From assembly GCF_009861505.1 (NCBI RefSeq), contig NZ_WTFT01000063.1, forward strand, positions 1 through 36,651: a stretch of 36,651 nt of DNA, written 5' to 3'. Both the position numbers and the translations under genes were made by a program. Positions within the stretch are counted from its first letter, which is position 1, and each line of letters starts with the position of its first letter. Shown here one piece after another: positions 1-8,025 of this stretch. Origin of the DNA: Pseudomonas izuensis (GTDB taxonomy: Bacteria > Pseudomonadota > Gammaproteobacteria > Pseudomonadales > Pseudomonadaceae). A model generated the notes under the pieces. The model had not been told where the DNA came from. It ran no database searches and worked only from the letters and a program-made list of their open reading frames with translations.

Positions 1-60
1 AGAAAGGGGGGGGAGGACAGCGGCATGACGCTGGCACCCTTCGGGGCAATCGATCACTGA
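1..60 (+). CDS. Possible 3' end of an upstream gene (partial)
   Basis: A reading frame is open from the first base and ends at a TGA at 58-60, with last residues MTLAPFGAIDH. It would stop 56 bp before the DUF1302 gene, a spacing compatible with one operon. The piece is too short to recognise. The DUF1302 frame is also open back to the window edge but has no good start there, so this partial gene is only one reading of the edge. Confidence 0.2.
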   Translation, partial: RKGGEDSGMTLAPFGAIDH

Positions 61-73
61 TCGAGCGGCTTGC

Positions 74-93
74 GAACCTGGAGGTCCAGGTTC
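74..93 (+). other. Hairpin in the leader of the DUF1302 gene
   Basis: Eight-base perfect inverted repeat (GAACCTGG / CCAGGTTC) with a 4-base loop, just before the ribosome-binding site AGGAG near 104-108. There is no T-run, so it is not a classical terminator. It may stabilise or regulate the mRNA of the first gene. Upstream, TCGAT/ATCGA at 50-64 forms a shorter inverted repeat. Confidence 0.35.
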
Positions 94-116
94 AACCCAG
101 GGGAGGAGACACCCAG

Positions 117-1811
117 ATGAATAACAAAAAAAAATCCAATCAAAGTCATCCCGCCAATTCTCATGCACTGCGTGCAACGGTCGTGGCCATGTGCGCGATT
201 GCCTGCACCAGCGCCGGTGCCGTCGAGATCGATACCGGCAACGAAGACCTCCAGCTGCGCTGGGACAATACCCTGCGCTACAACCTGGGAATGCGCACCG
301 AAGGGCAGGACAAGGCGATTCTGGCCAACCCGAACAACGATGACGGCGACCGCAACTTCGACAAGCACAGCCTGGTCAACAACCGCCTGGACATCCTCAG
401 CGAGTCCGACCTCGTCTACAAGGGCAAGTACGGTGCACGGGTCAGTGCTGCGCTCTGGTATGACGACGCTTATGCCGGCAATCTGGATAACGACAGCGTT
501 GCCACTTCCAACCACCTCGACTCCAACGGTCACCCGGCCACGGGCCTGAGCCGTTACACCAACCGCTACTATGAGGGTCCGTCGGGCGAATGGATGGACG
601 CCTTCGTTTTCGGCCAGTACGACCTGGGCGACATGCCGCTCAAGGCGCGGCTGGGTCGCCATACCATCAACTGGGGCGAATCGCTGCTGGGGGCCGGCGC
701 CATTCACGGCATCTCCTACGGCCAGGCACCCCTGGACCAGGGCAAGGCGTTGGCCTTGCCGGGGATCGAGGCCAAGGAGTTGTACTTGCCGCGCAACCAG
801 ATTTCCGCGCAGTTGCAGGCCAGCCCCGAGTGGTCGTTCGCGGCGCAGTACTTCTTCGAATGGCGGCCATCGCGGGTGCCTGAGGCCGGCAGTTACCTGG
901 GCTTCGCCGATATCTACCAGCAAGGTGGCGAGTCGTTCATCCTCAGCCCGACCCTGCGCGCCATCCACGGCGATGACATCGAGCCGCGCAACGCCGGCGA
1001 CTGGGGCGTGATGACACGCTGGAGCCCGGAGTGGCTGGACGGCACCCTGGGTTTCTACGTACGCCAGTTCTCCGACACCTTGCCGCAGGTGATCCTGCTG
1101 GCTGACGCGCACCCGCAGTACTTCCTCAACTACGCCGACAAGATCGACATGTATGGCATCAGCCTGTCCAAGCAAATCGGCGGGGTCAGTGTCGGTGCCG
1201 ACCTGAACTACCGGCACAACATGCCGCTGGTCAGCTCGGCGGCACGGGTGACCTCGACGGCGCAGTTGCCGGACGACGGCGACATCCTCGGCGCCCGTGG
1301 CGACACCCTGCACGGTGTGCTCAACGCCATCGGCACTGTCAGCCCGACGCCGCTGTTCGACAGCGCCAGTTGGTCTACCGAGCTGACCTGGAGCCGATGG
1401 GTTTCGGTCAATTCCGACCCTCTGAACCTGTTCAAGGGCTCGTCCGCCTACAAAGCGGTGCCCACCAACATCGACGATGTGTCCCGGGATGCCTATGGCA
1501 TTGCCGTCAATTTCACACCGACCTGGTACCAGGTGTTTCCCGGTGGCGACCTGTCGATGCCGGTCAGCTACTCCCAGGGCCTTTCCGGCAACTCGGCCGT
1601 CGCCTCCGGGGGTAACAAGGACGCCGGCAGCTATGCGGTCGGCCTGGGGCTCGATCTCTACAGCCGCTACCGCTTCGACCTGAAGTATGTGGACTATTTC
1701 GGTGACTTCTCGACCAACCCGCTGACCGGCGCGGCCCTGACCCCAAGCGGCAGCCAGGCGCTGCTGGAAGATCGCGGCGCGGTCTACTTCACCTTCAAGA
1801 CCACGCTCTGA
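117..1811 (+). CDS. DUF1302 family outer-membrane protein
   Basis: The 564-residue protein has a basic, hydrophobic N-terminus that reads as a signal peptide, with likely cleavage after about residue 35 (SAGA|VEID). The rest has the pattern of a DUF1302 protein: alternating polar and hydrophobic strands, an early RWDNTLRYNLGMR segment, a central LGRHTINWGES segment and a C-terminal FTFKTTL, as in an outer-membrane beta-barrel. DUF1302 proteins are usually paired with a DUF1329 protein and occur beside catabolic clusters for hydrophobic substrates; their biochemical role is unproven. Here the YCF48-like and MMPL genes follow, so uptake or envelope passage of a lipid-like substrate is the likely job. 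No DUF1329 gene lies inside the window. The ATG at 117 is preceded by GGGAGGAG. Confidence 0.85.
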   Translation: MNNKKKSNQSHPANSHALRATVVAMCAIACTSAGAVEIDTGNEDLQLRWDNTLRYNLGMRTEGQDKAILANPNNDDGDRNFDKHSLVNNRLDILSESDLVYKGKYGARVSAALWYDDAYAGNLDNDSVATSNHLDSNGHPATGLSRYTNRYYEGPSGEWMDAFVFGQYDLGDMPLKARLGRHTINWGESLLGAGAIHGISYGQAPLDQGKALALPGIEAKELYLPRNQISAQLQASPEWSFAAQYFFEWRPSRVPEAGSYLGFADIYQQGGESFILSPTLRAIHGDDIEPRNAGDWGVMTRWSPEWLDGTLGFYVRQFSDTLPQVILLADAHPQYFLNYADKIDMYGISLSKQIGGVSVGADLNYRHNMPLVSSAARVTSTAQLPDDGDILGARGDTLHGVLNAIGTVSPTPLFDSASWSTELTWSRWVSVNSDPLNLFKGSSAYKAVPTNIDDVSRDAYGIAVNFTPTWYQVFPGGDLSMPVSYSQGLSGNSAVASGGNKDAGSYAVGLGLDLYSRYRFDLKYVDYFGDFSTNPLTGAALTPSGSQALLEDRGAVYFTFKTTL

Positions 1812-1836
1812 GCCGCGCTTGCCGCCATAGCAAGCC

Positions 1837-1890
1837 CACCGATGGTGCTCCCGTTGCGGACCCCCATCGGTGCCATGCGCGTTCGCGCGC
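1837..1890 (+). other. Two intercistronic hairpins after the DUF1302 gene
   Basis: A perfect 9-bp inverted repeat CACCGATGG (1837-1845) / CCATCGGTG (1864-1872) is followed by a 5-bp hairpin GCGCG-TTCG-CGCGC (1877-1890) with a UUCG tetraloop. Neither is followed by a T-run. Their place between an abundant-type outer-membrane gene and its distal partners suggests mRNA processing or partial attenuation, which is inference. Confidence 0.45.
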
Positions 1891-1910
1891 AACTGATGTG
1901 AGGTGACAAG

Positions 1911-2996
1911 GTGTTCAAACAACGCTTACGACCCCCCTTGACGATCCTGATTGCGCTGGTGGCCGCACAGGCATTCGCGCAGCCGGCGTTTGTCTCGCCC
2001 CTGGACGCACCTGCCTTGCAAAGCGCCCAGGCGATCCATACGCCACTCAATGGGCTGGCCAAAGCCGGTGGACGGCTGATTGCAGCCGGCCAGCGTGGTC
2101 ATATTCTCTTTTCCGACGACACCACGACCTGGGTCCAGGCCCAGGTGCCGGTCAGTTGCGACCTGACCGCACTGGCATTCCCCAGCGCCAGCCAGGGCTG
2201 GGCCGTGGGCCACGAAGGCGTCGTCCTGCACAGCAGTGATGCGGGCAAGACCTGGCGCAAACAGCTCGATGGCCGACAGATCGCCGAGCTATTGCTCAAA
2301 CACTACGGCAGTCCGGCCAACCCGGATGACCCCGAAGCGCAACGCCTGAAACAGGATGCCGAGCTGTTCGCCACCCAGGGCGCCGACAAACCGCTGCTGG
2401 ATGTGTGGTTCGCCGACGAGCGCCATGGCTTTGTAACCGGGGCCTTCAATCTGATCCTGCGCACCGGGGATGGTGGCCAGAGCTGGGAGCCCTGGCTGGA
2501 TCGGGTCGACAACCCGCGCAGCCTGCACCTGTACGGCCTGCGCCCGGCCGCCGGCACGCTGTTCATGGTCGCCGAACAAGGGCTGGTGCTGAAACTGGAT
2601 GCCGCACGCCAGCATTTTGTGAAGGTCGACCTGCCGTATGACGGCACCCTGTTCGGTTTGCTTGGCGATGAGCATCTGCTGCTGGTCTACGGCCTGCGCG
2701 GCAACGCATGGCGCAGCCTCGATGGCGGCGCAACCTGGAGCAAGGTCGATACCGGAATCAGCGACGGCATCACCAGCGGCCTGATGGTCGCCGACGGCTC
2801 GATCGTGCTGGCCAGCCAGACCGGTCAACTGCTGCGTTCCACCGACCGCGGGGCAACCTTCAGCCGAGTCCCGGTGGACCGCGTGGTGCCCAATTTCGCA
2901 CTGGCACCCGCCGCCGACGGGGCCGTCGCCCTGGCCGGGCTGGGTGGCGTGCGTGTGCAAAGCCTGCAACAGAACAAGAAAGCCGGAGCGCAGTAA
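1911..2996 (+). CDS. YCF48/BNR-repeat secreted protein
   Basis: 361 residues starting at a GTG, with GAGG seven bases upstream. Residues 1-23 form a signal peptide ending AFA|QP, so the mature protein is periplasmic or outer-membrane associated. Four beta-propeller (BNR/YCF48) repeats are visible: SSDAGKTWRK, TGDGGQSWEP, SLDGGATWSK and STDRGATFSR, each preceded by a hydrophobic strand. The family is named after the photosystem II assembly factor, but in Proteobacteria it typically travels with DUF1302, DUF1329 and MMPL genes, as here. A scaffold or accessory role for the adjacent transporter is the likeliest reading. The stop TAA shares its last A with the ATG of the MMPL gene (TAATG), so the two are probably translationally coupled. 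Confidence 0.8.
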   Translation: MFKQRLRPPLTILIALVAAQAFAQPAFVSPLDAPALQSAQAIHTPLNGLAKAGGRLIAAGQRGHILFSDDTTTWVQAQVPVSCDLTALAFPSASQGWAVGHEGVVLHSSDAGKTWRKQLDGRQIAELLLKHYGSPANPDDPEAQRLKQDAELFATQGADKPLLDVWFADERHGFVTGAFNLILRTGDGGQSWEPWLDRVDNPRSLHLYGLRPAAGTLFMVAEQGLVLKLDAARQHFVKVDLPYDGTLFGLLGDEHLLLVYGLRGNAWRSLDGGATWSKVDTGISDGITSGLMVADGSIVLASQTGQLLRSTDRGATFSRVPVDRVVPNFALAPAADGAVALAGLGGVRVQSLQQNKKAGAQ

Positions 2997-5488
2997 TGGC
3001 TACCCACAACACCCGCGACAACCTGCAGTCCATCAGCAATCTTGATGACTTCAATCACCAGTCGGGCAGTCGCCTCGAACGGTTGATCTTCAACCACCGT
3101 CTGCTGGTGATCCTCCTCTGCACCCTGGTCACGGTAATGCTGGGCTGGGATTCGGCCCGGCTGACACTCAATGCCGCGTTCGAAAAAACCATTCCCCTGA
3201 ACCAACCGTACATCCGCAACTTTCTGGATAACCGCGCCGAGCTCAAAGGGCTGGGTAATGCCGTGCGCGTGGTGGTGGAGAATCGCAAGGGCGATATTTT
3301 CGATCCCGCTTATCTGCAAGCGCTCAAGCACATCAACGACGAGCTGTTCCTGACCCCCGGCGTCGACCGGGCCAACGTCAAGTCGTTGTGGATGCCGGTG
3401 GTGCGCTGGAACGAAGTCACCGAAGAGGGGTTCGCCGGCGGTCCGGTGATGCCCGACAATTACACTGGTTCGCAAGCGAGCATCGACGCACTGCGCCAGA
3501 ACATCGGCCGCGCGCAGTTGCTGGGTAACCTGGTGGGCACCGACTTTCGCTCCAGCATGATTTTCGTGCCCTTGCTGGACAAGGACACCGCCACCGGCCA
3601 GCCGCTGGACTATTGGGAATTGTCCAAGCGCCTGGAAAGCATCCGCGCCCAGTATTCCGGCACCCAGGGCACTGCCGACCTGGACATCCGCATCGTCGGC
3701 TTCTCCAAGGTGGTGGGCGATCTGCTCGATGGCCTGCAGCAGATGATCCTGTATTTCGCCGTGGCGGCGGTGATCGCTGCGCTGATTATTTTTGCCTGGA
3801 CCCGTTGTGTGCGCAGCACGGTATTGGTGCTCGGTTGCTCGTGCATCGCGGTGCTCTGGCAACTCGGTCTCATTGCCCGGATGGGCTACGCGCTGGACCC
3901 TTACTCGATCCTCGTACCGTTTCTGGTGTTCGCCATCGGCGTGTCCCATGGCGCGCAGAAAATGAACGGCATCATGCAGGACGTGGCTCGCGGCACCCAC
4001 CGGCTGGTCGCGGCGCGCTACACCTTCCGCCGCCTGTTTTTGGCGGGGGTAACCGCACTGGTGGCCGACGCCGTGGGTTTCGGGGTGTTGATGCTGATCG
4101 ATATTCCGGTGATCCAGGACCTGGCGATCACTGCTTCAATCGGCGTTGCCTTGCTGGTGTTCACCAACCTGATCCTGCTGCCGGTGATGCTGTCCTACAC
4201 CGGGGTCAGTCCCAAGGCCGCCGCCAGAAGCCTGCGCGCAGAACAGCGCCAGGCCGGTGGCCTCTGGCGGTTGCTCGAACGCTTCACCGAGCGCCGCTGG
4301 GCGACAGCGCTACTGGTGGTGTCGGCCATTCTCACCGTGGCAGGCTTTGTCGTCAGTACCCAGCTCAAGATCGGCGACCTGGATGCCGGGGCCTCGGAAT
4401 TGCGGCCTAACTCGCGCTACAACCTCGACAACGCCTACATCAACAGCAAGTACTCGCTGTCTTCGGACCAGTTCGCGGTGATCGTCAAGACCAAAGCCGA
4501 AGGCTGTCTTGAATACCAGACGCTGGTGGAGGCCGATCGCCTGGGCTGGGTCTTGCAGCAAGTGCCGGGGGTGCAGAGCACGGTGTCGCTGGCCGATGCG
4601 GTACGCAAGATCACGGCGGGCTCCTACGAGGGCAGCCCCAAGTGGATGTCGATCTCACCGAATCAGGACGTCCTCAACTATGCGGCGCGCACCGCAAGCA
4701 CCAGCAACCCGGAGCTGTTCAACAACGATTGTTCGGTGATGCCGGTGGTGGCGTACCTCACCGACCACAAGGCCCGGACACTGGATCAAGTGGTGCAGGC
4801 CGCCGAAGCCTTCGCCACCGCGCACAGCACGCCGGAGCGCCAGTTCCTGCTGGCCGCCGGCAGCGCCGGGATCGAAGCGGCGACCAATATCGTGGTCAGG
4901 AAAGCCAACCTGACCATGCTGATGTACGTGTACGCGGCGGTCATCGTGCTGTGCTTCATCACGTTCCGCAGCTGGCGGGCGGTGGTAGTCGCGGTGGTGC
5001 CGCTGGTGATCACCTCGATCCTCTGCGAAGCGCTGATGGTGATGCTGGGCATGGGCGTCAAGGTCGCGACCCTGCCGGTGATCGCCCTGGGCGTGGGCAT
5101 CGGCGTCGATTATGCGCTGTACCTGCTGAGCATCCAGCTGGCGCGCCAGCGTGCCGGCGACACCCTGGCCGAAGCTTACCGTCATGCCTTGCGCTTCACC
5201 GGCAAAGTCGTGGCGCTGGTGGGTGTGACCCTGGCGGCGGGTGTGATCACCTGGGCGTTCTCGCCCATCAAGTTCCAGGCCGACATGGGCATCCTGCTGA
5301 CCTTCATGTTCCTGTGGAACATGCTCGGCGCCCTGGCGCTGATCCCGGCGCTCTCGCATTTCCTGCTGCGCGATGTGCACGTCTTTGGTTCACCGGTGGT
5401 CGTGCCGCCAGCCGGCGAAAGATCGGTCGCCCTCGAACCCAAGGCCCGGACTGTGCAGCGCACCCGGGCCGATCCGAACCCCGTTTGA
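2996..5488 (+). CDS. MMPL/RND superfamily transporter
   Basis: 830 residues from the ATG at 2996, which has GGAG seven bases upstream and overlaps the preceding stop by one base. The layout is a duplicated RND half: TM1 near residues 36-52, a long periplasmic loop, then a block of five or so membrane helices; the pattern repeats in the second half. The second half carries the typical TM4 motif GVGIGVDYALY; the matching position of the first half reads AIGVSHGAQ and lacks the Asp. MMPL proteins move lipids and other hydrophobic molecules across the inner membrane using the proton gradient. With the DUF1302 and YCF48 partners this probably forms a trans-envelope system for the hydrophobic substrate of the cluster. 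The direction of transport cannot be told from sequence. Confidence 0.88.
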   Translation: MATHNTRDNLQSISNLDDFNHQSGSRLERLIFNHRLLVILLCTLVTVMLGWDSARLTLNAAFEKTIPLNQPYIRNFLDNRAELKGLGNAVRVVVENRKGDIFDPAYLQALKHINDELFLTPGVDRANVKSLWMPVVRWNEVTEEGFAGGPVMPDNYTGSQASIDALRQNIGRAQLLGNLVGTDFRSSMIFVPLLDKDTATGQPLDYWELSKRLESIRAQYSGTQGTADLDIRIVGFSKVVGDLLDGLQQMILYFAVAAVIAALIIFAWTRCVRSTVLVLGCSCIAVLWQLGLIARMGYALDPYSILVPFLVFAIGVSHGAQKMNGIMQDVARGTHRLVAARYTFRRLFLAGVTALVADAVGFGVLMLIDIPVIQDLAITASIGVALLVFTNLILLPVMLSYTGVSPKAAARSLRAEQRQAGGLWRLLERFTERRWATALLVVSAILTVAGFVVSTQLKIGDLDAGASELRPNSRYNLDNAYINSKYSLSSDQFAVIVKTKAEGCLEYQTLVEADRLGWVLQQVPGVQSTVSLADAVRKITAGSYEGSPKWMSISPNQDVLNYAARTASTSNPELFNNDCSVMPVVAYLTDHKARTLDQVVQAAEAFATAHSTPERQFLLAAGSAGIEAATNIVVRKANLTMLMYVYAAVIVLCFITFRSWRAVVVAVVPLVITSILCEALMVMLGMGVKVATLPVIALGVGIGVDYALYLLSIQLARQRAGDTLAEAYRHALRFTGKVVALVGVTLAAGVITWAFSPIKFQADMGILLTFMFLWNMLGALALIPALSHFLLRDVHVFGSPVVVPPAGERSVALEPKARTVQRTRADPNPV

Positions 5489-5513
5489 CCCCCTGAATTC
5501 ATAAGGAATCACC

Positions 5514-6662
5514 ATGAGCGATACATCCGCAGCGTTCCTCGGCGAACAGGAAATCATGATTCGCGACTCGGCGCGCAAGGTCGCCGCCGACGTGGTCGCG
5601 CCCACGGCCGCCGAACGTGACCGCACCGCCGCCTGGCCGCGCAGCGAACTGCGCGCCGTGGCCGAGCTGGGCTTTCTCGGCATGCTGATCCCCGAAGCGT
5701 ACGGCGGTGCCGGTGCCAGCTTCGTCGAGTATTGCCTGGCCATCGAGGAATTTGCCGCCGCCGACACGGGCTTCGCAACGCTGATCCACGTGCACAACTC
5801 GGTGGGCCTGGCCGTGGCGCGCCTGGGTAATGAAGAGCAGAAGCGCAAATACCTGCCGGACCTGGCCAGCGGCAAGCGCATCGGTGCCTTTCTGCTCAGC
5901 GAACCTCACGCCGGTTCCGACACCGGGGCCTTCCGTACCCAGGCCCGTCGCGAAGGCGAGCATTACGTGCTCAATGGCAGTAAGCAGTTCATTTCCAATG
6001 GCAACGAAGCGGGGCTGGGCCTGGTGCTGGCCGTCACTGACAAAACCGCCGGCAAGAAAGGCAGCAGCCTGTTGATGGTCGACCCTCGGGAAAGTCCCGG
6101 CTATGTGGTCGCCCGGGTCGAACACAAGATGGGCCAGCGCTCGGCTCATTTAGCGCAGATCCAGCTGGATCAATGCCGGGTGCCACTGGCGAACTTGCTG
6201 GGCGAAGAAGGTGCCGGCTATCGCAACGTGATGGGCTCGTTGTCGGAAGGGCGCGTAGCGATTGCCGCTGTCGCCACGGGCACCGCCCGCGCGGCACTGG
6301 ATGCCGCCGTTGGCTATGCCAGGGAGCGTGAGGCCTACGGCGCGCCGATCATCAATCTGCAAGGGGTGGCGTTCGACCTCGCCGACATGGCCGCGCAAGT
6401 GGATGTCGCCCATCACTACATGGTGCATGCCGCGCGACTGTGTGAAGCGCACGTACCCTGCGCCAAGGAAGCCTCGGTGGCCAAGCTGTTCGCCAGCGAA
6501 ATGGCCGAGAAGGTGTGCTCGGACGCCCTGCAGATCCATGGCGGCTATGGCTACCTCAATGATTTCCCGGTGGAGCGCTACTGCCGGGATGTGCGGGTGA
6601 CCAAAATCTATGAAGGCACCAGCCATATTCAGAAGCTGATCATCGCTCGCGGTTTGAGCTGA
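5514..6662 (+). CDS. Acyl-CoA dehydrogenase (ACAD 1)
   Basis: 382 residues, the usual size of a short/branched-chain ACAD, oxidising acyl-CoA to 2-enoyl-CoA with FAD and passing electrons to ETF. Signature 1 is seen as LLSEPHAGSD (about 128-136), the flavin-binding NGSKQFISNG at 154-163, and signature 2 as QIHGGYGYLNDF near the C-terminus. The catalytic base is E367 in KIYEGTSHIQ. The ATG has AAGGA upstream. It follows the MMPL gene by 25 bp and so likely shares its transcript. A close paralogue lies at 23462-24607 (same N-terminal MSDTSAAFL, one residue shorter). The chain-length preference cannot be read. Confidence 0.93.
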   Translation: MSDTSAAFLGEQEIMIRDSARKVAADVVAPTAAERDRTAAWPRSELRAVAELGFLGMLIPEAYGGAGASFVEYCLAIEEFAAADTGFATLIHVHNSVGLAVARLGNEEQKRKYLPDLASGKRIGAFLLSEPHAGSDTGAFRTQARREGEHYVLNGSKQFISNGNEAGLGLVLAVTDKTAGKKGSSLLMVDPRESPGYVVARVEHKMGQRSAHLAQIQLDQCRVPLANLLGEEGAGYRNVMGSLSEGRVAIAAVATGTARAALDAAVGYAREREAYGAPIINLQGVAFDLADMAAQVDVAHHYMVHAARLCEAHVPCAKEASVAKLFASEMAEKVCSDALQIHGGYGYLNDFPVERYCRDVRVTKIYEGTSHIQKLIIARGLS

Positions 6663-6675
6663 GTGTATTTGCCTG

Positions 6676-6697
6676 CCCCCCTCCTAACCGAGGGGGG
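6676..6697 (+). terminator. GC-rich hairpin after ACAD 1
   Basis: Stem CCCCCCTC / GAGGGGGG with a 6-base loop (CTAACC), starting 14 bp after the ACAD 1 stop. It has terminator position and strength but no T-run (TGGTCAG follows), so it may stall, attenuate or protect the transcript rather than end it. Confidence 0.45.
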
Positions 6698-6720
6698 TGG
6701 TCAGAGCGTCATCGGGCATA

Positions 6721-6772
6721 GCCTGTCGTCGATTGCAGGCTCGAATGTGCCAGTGGATTCGTGACGACAGGC
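6721..6772 (+). promoter_or_regulatory. Nested inverted repeats before the ACAD-like gene
   Basis: A perfect 10-bp inverted repeat GCCTGTCGTC (6721-6730) / GACGACAGGC (6763-6772) encloses a second one, CGAAT (6742-6746) / ATTCG (6757-6761). The right outer arm ends directly before AGGGA (6773-6777), the likely ribosome-binding site of the gene starting at 6786. It could be an operator (for example for the TetR protein at 9997) or an RNA fold that affects ribosome access. This reading is inference. Confidence 0.4.
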
Positions 6773-6785
6773 AGGGAACCAGACC

Positions 6786-7940
6786 ATGAAGATACAGAAA
6801 ACGACCGAGGCGCAGCGACTTGCGGTGGACAGCTTCCGTACCTTCCTCGCGTCTGAGGTCACGCCTGTCGCCCGGGCGTTCCGTGGCGGGCCGATTCCCC
6901 GGGAAAGGATGCGCGAGATCACCCAGGGCATCGCCGAATTCGGCTTGCCCGGCGCGAGCATTGCGCCGGTTCAGGGTGGCATGGGGTTGTCGGTGGTCAC
7001 CGAGGCCATGCTGCTGGAGGAGCTGTGCGCCGTCTCCAGCGAAGTCGCCCATTGCGTTATCAGCAACATGCTCGTGGCCAGCGTGCTGGTGGACTTGCCC
7101 GCCGCGCGCGAGCCATTGCGCGAACGCTATCTGCCCGACCTGCTGACGGGGCGCGGTTGCGGCGGTTTTTACCTTCAGCAAGCCGATGCGCTGGCAACGG
7201 CTGCCGAAGGGGGCGTCAGCGCCTGGTCGACGCCCGGAGGCTGGATCATCAACGGGGCACACGAACGGGTTTGCAATGGCCTTTATGCGGACATTCTCAT
7301 CGTCGAAGTGCACGCCGAGGATGGCGCCTTGCGCCATGTGCTGGTGACGCGCGAGCAACATGGCTACACCTCGCGAATCATCGACAGGCCCACCTTGAGC
7401 GGTACGTTCCATACCCAGGTGTCATTTCGCAATGTGCGCCTGCCTGCCGGCCAGTCAATCTGGGAGGGGCAGGACGGGCTGCAAGGTCGGACCAGATTGC
7501 AGGAGAAAATGGATGCGGGCTTGGCCTCCTTATCGGTCGGATTGATCCGCACGGTGCTGGAGGCTTGCATTGTCGCGGTTAAAAACACGGACGGACCTGA
7601 AAAACCCGCTGCATCACAGCCGTTGGTGGCGCTCAGGATTGCCGAGATGGCGACCCGGCTCGACGCGGCCAGGCTCATGTGCTTTCGCGCCTGGTCGCTG
7701 ATCGATGCCGGCACTGACTGCCGGATGCAGGCCGGCATGGCCCGTTGGCTGGCCAGCGAAACGGCGCTCAAGGCTTGCCGGGACGCACTGCAACTGCCCG
7801 GTGGCAAGGCGCTGAGCGCAGCGTTGGATCTCGAGCGCCTGGTGCGCGAGGCGATCGTCCTGCCTGTTCCGCACGGCCTTACCGACCTTCAAAAACTCTC
7901 CATCGCCGAATCGCTCACGGGCATCAGCGCGGTGGACTGA
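6786..7940 (+). CDS. Divergent ACAD homologue, probably not a normal dehydrogenase
   Basis: 384 residues aligning end to end with ACAD 1 (EFGLPGASIAPVQGGMGL matches ELGFLGM..PEAYGGAG; the tail LTDLQKLSIAESL matches TSHIQKLIIARGL). Key motifs are altered. SEPHAGSD reads QQADALAT, NGSKQFISNG reads NGAHERVCNG, and the catalytic IYEGTSHIQ reads VPHGLTDLQ, putting His where the Glu base should be. The frame is intact, so it is not a decayed pseudogene. It may be a non-dehydrogenating flavoenzyme, or a subunit or chaperone-like partner of another ACAD. It is 85 bp upstream of the sulfatase gene and probably cotranscribed with it. AGGGA precedes the ATG by eight bases. Confidence 0.75.
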   Translation: MKIQKTTEAQRLAVDSFRTFLASEVTPVARAFRGGPIPRERMREITQGIAEFGLPGASIAPVQGGMGLSVVTEAMLLEELCAVSSEVAHCVISNMLVASVLVDLPAAREPLRERYLPDLLTGRGCGGFYLQQADALATAAEGGVSAWSTPGGWIINGAHERVCNGLYADILIVEVHAEDGALRHVLVTREQHGYTSRIIDRPTLSGTFHTQVSFRNVRLPAGQSIWEGQDGLQGRTRLQEKMDAGLASLSVGLIRTVLEACIVAVKNTDGPEKPAASQPLVALRIAEMATRLDAARLMCFRAWSLIDAGTDCRMQAGMARWLASETALKACRDALQLPGGKALSAALDLERLVREAIVLPVPHGLTDLQKLSIAESLTGISAVD

Positions 7941-7945
7941 TTGCT

Positions 7946-8010
7946 GTACCGCTTCAATGGACGGCTGCCGCGTGCGGTACGCCAGGCTAATCATTGTGGC
8001 CGCGCGCCAC
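7946..8010 (+). promoter_or_regulatory. Palindromic sequences upstream of the sulfatase gene
   Basis: GTACCGC (7946-7952) pairs with GCGGTAC (7974-7980), and GTGGC-CGCGC-GCCAC forms a 15-base palindrome at 7996-8010, about 16 bp before the sulfatase start. They may be regulator sites or mRNA hairpins; no promoter elements are convincing. Confidence 0.3.
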
Positions 8011-8025
8011 GCTTAAGGAACCTGT

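Noticed and set aside
54..1922. A 622-residue open frame on the minus strand across the DUF1302 gene
   Set aside because: It is opposite a protein with signal peptide and family features; GC-rich third positions keep antisense frames open. The predicted protein has no recognisable domain.
2708..2995. A 96-residue N-terminal extension of the MMPL protein
   Set aside because: It overlaps the YCF48 gene, is Arg-rich and lacks a ribosome-binding site; the ATG at 2996 is well placed and precedes TM1.
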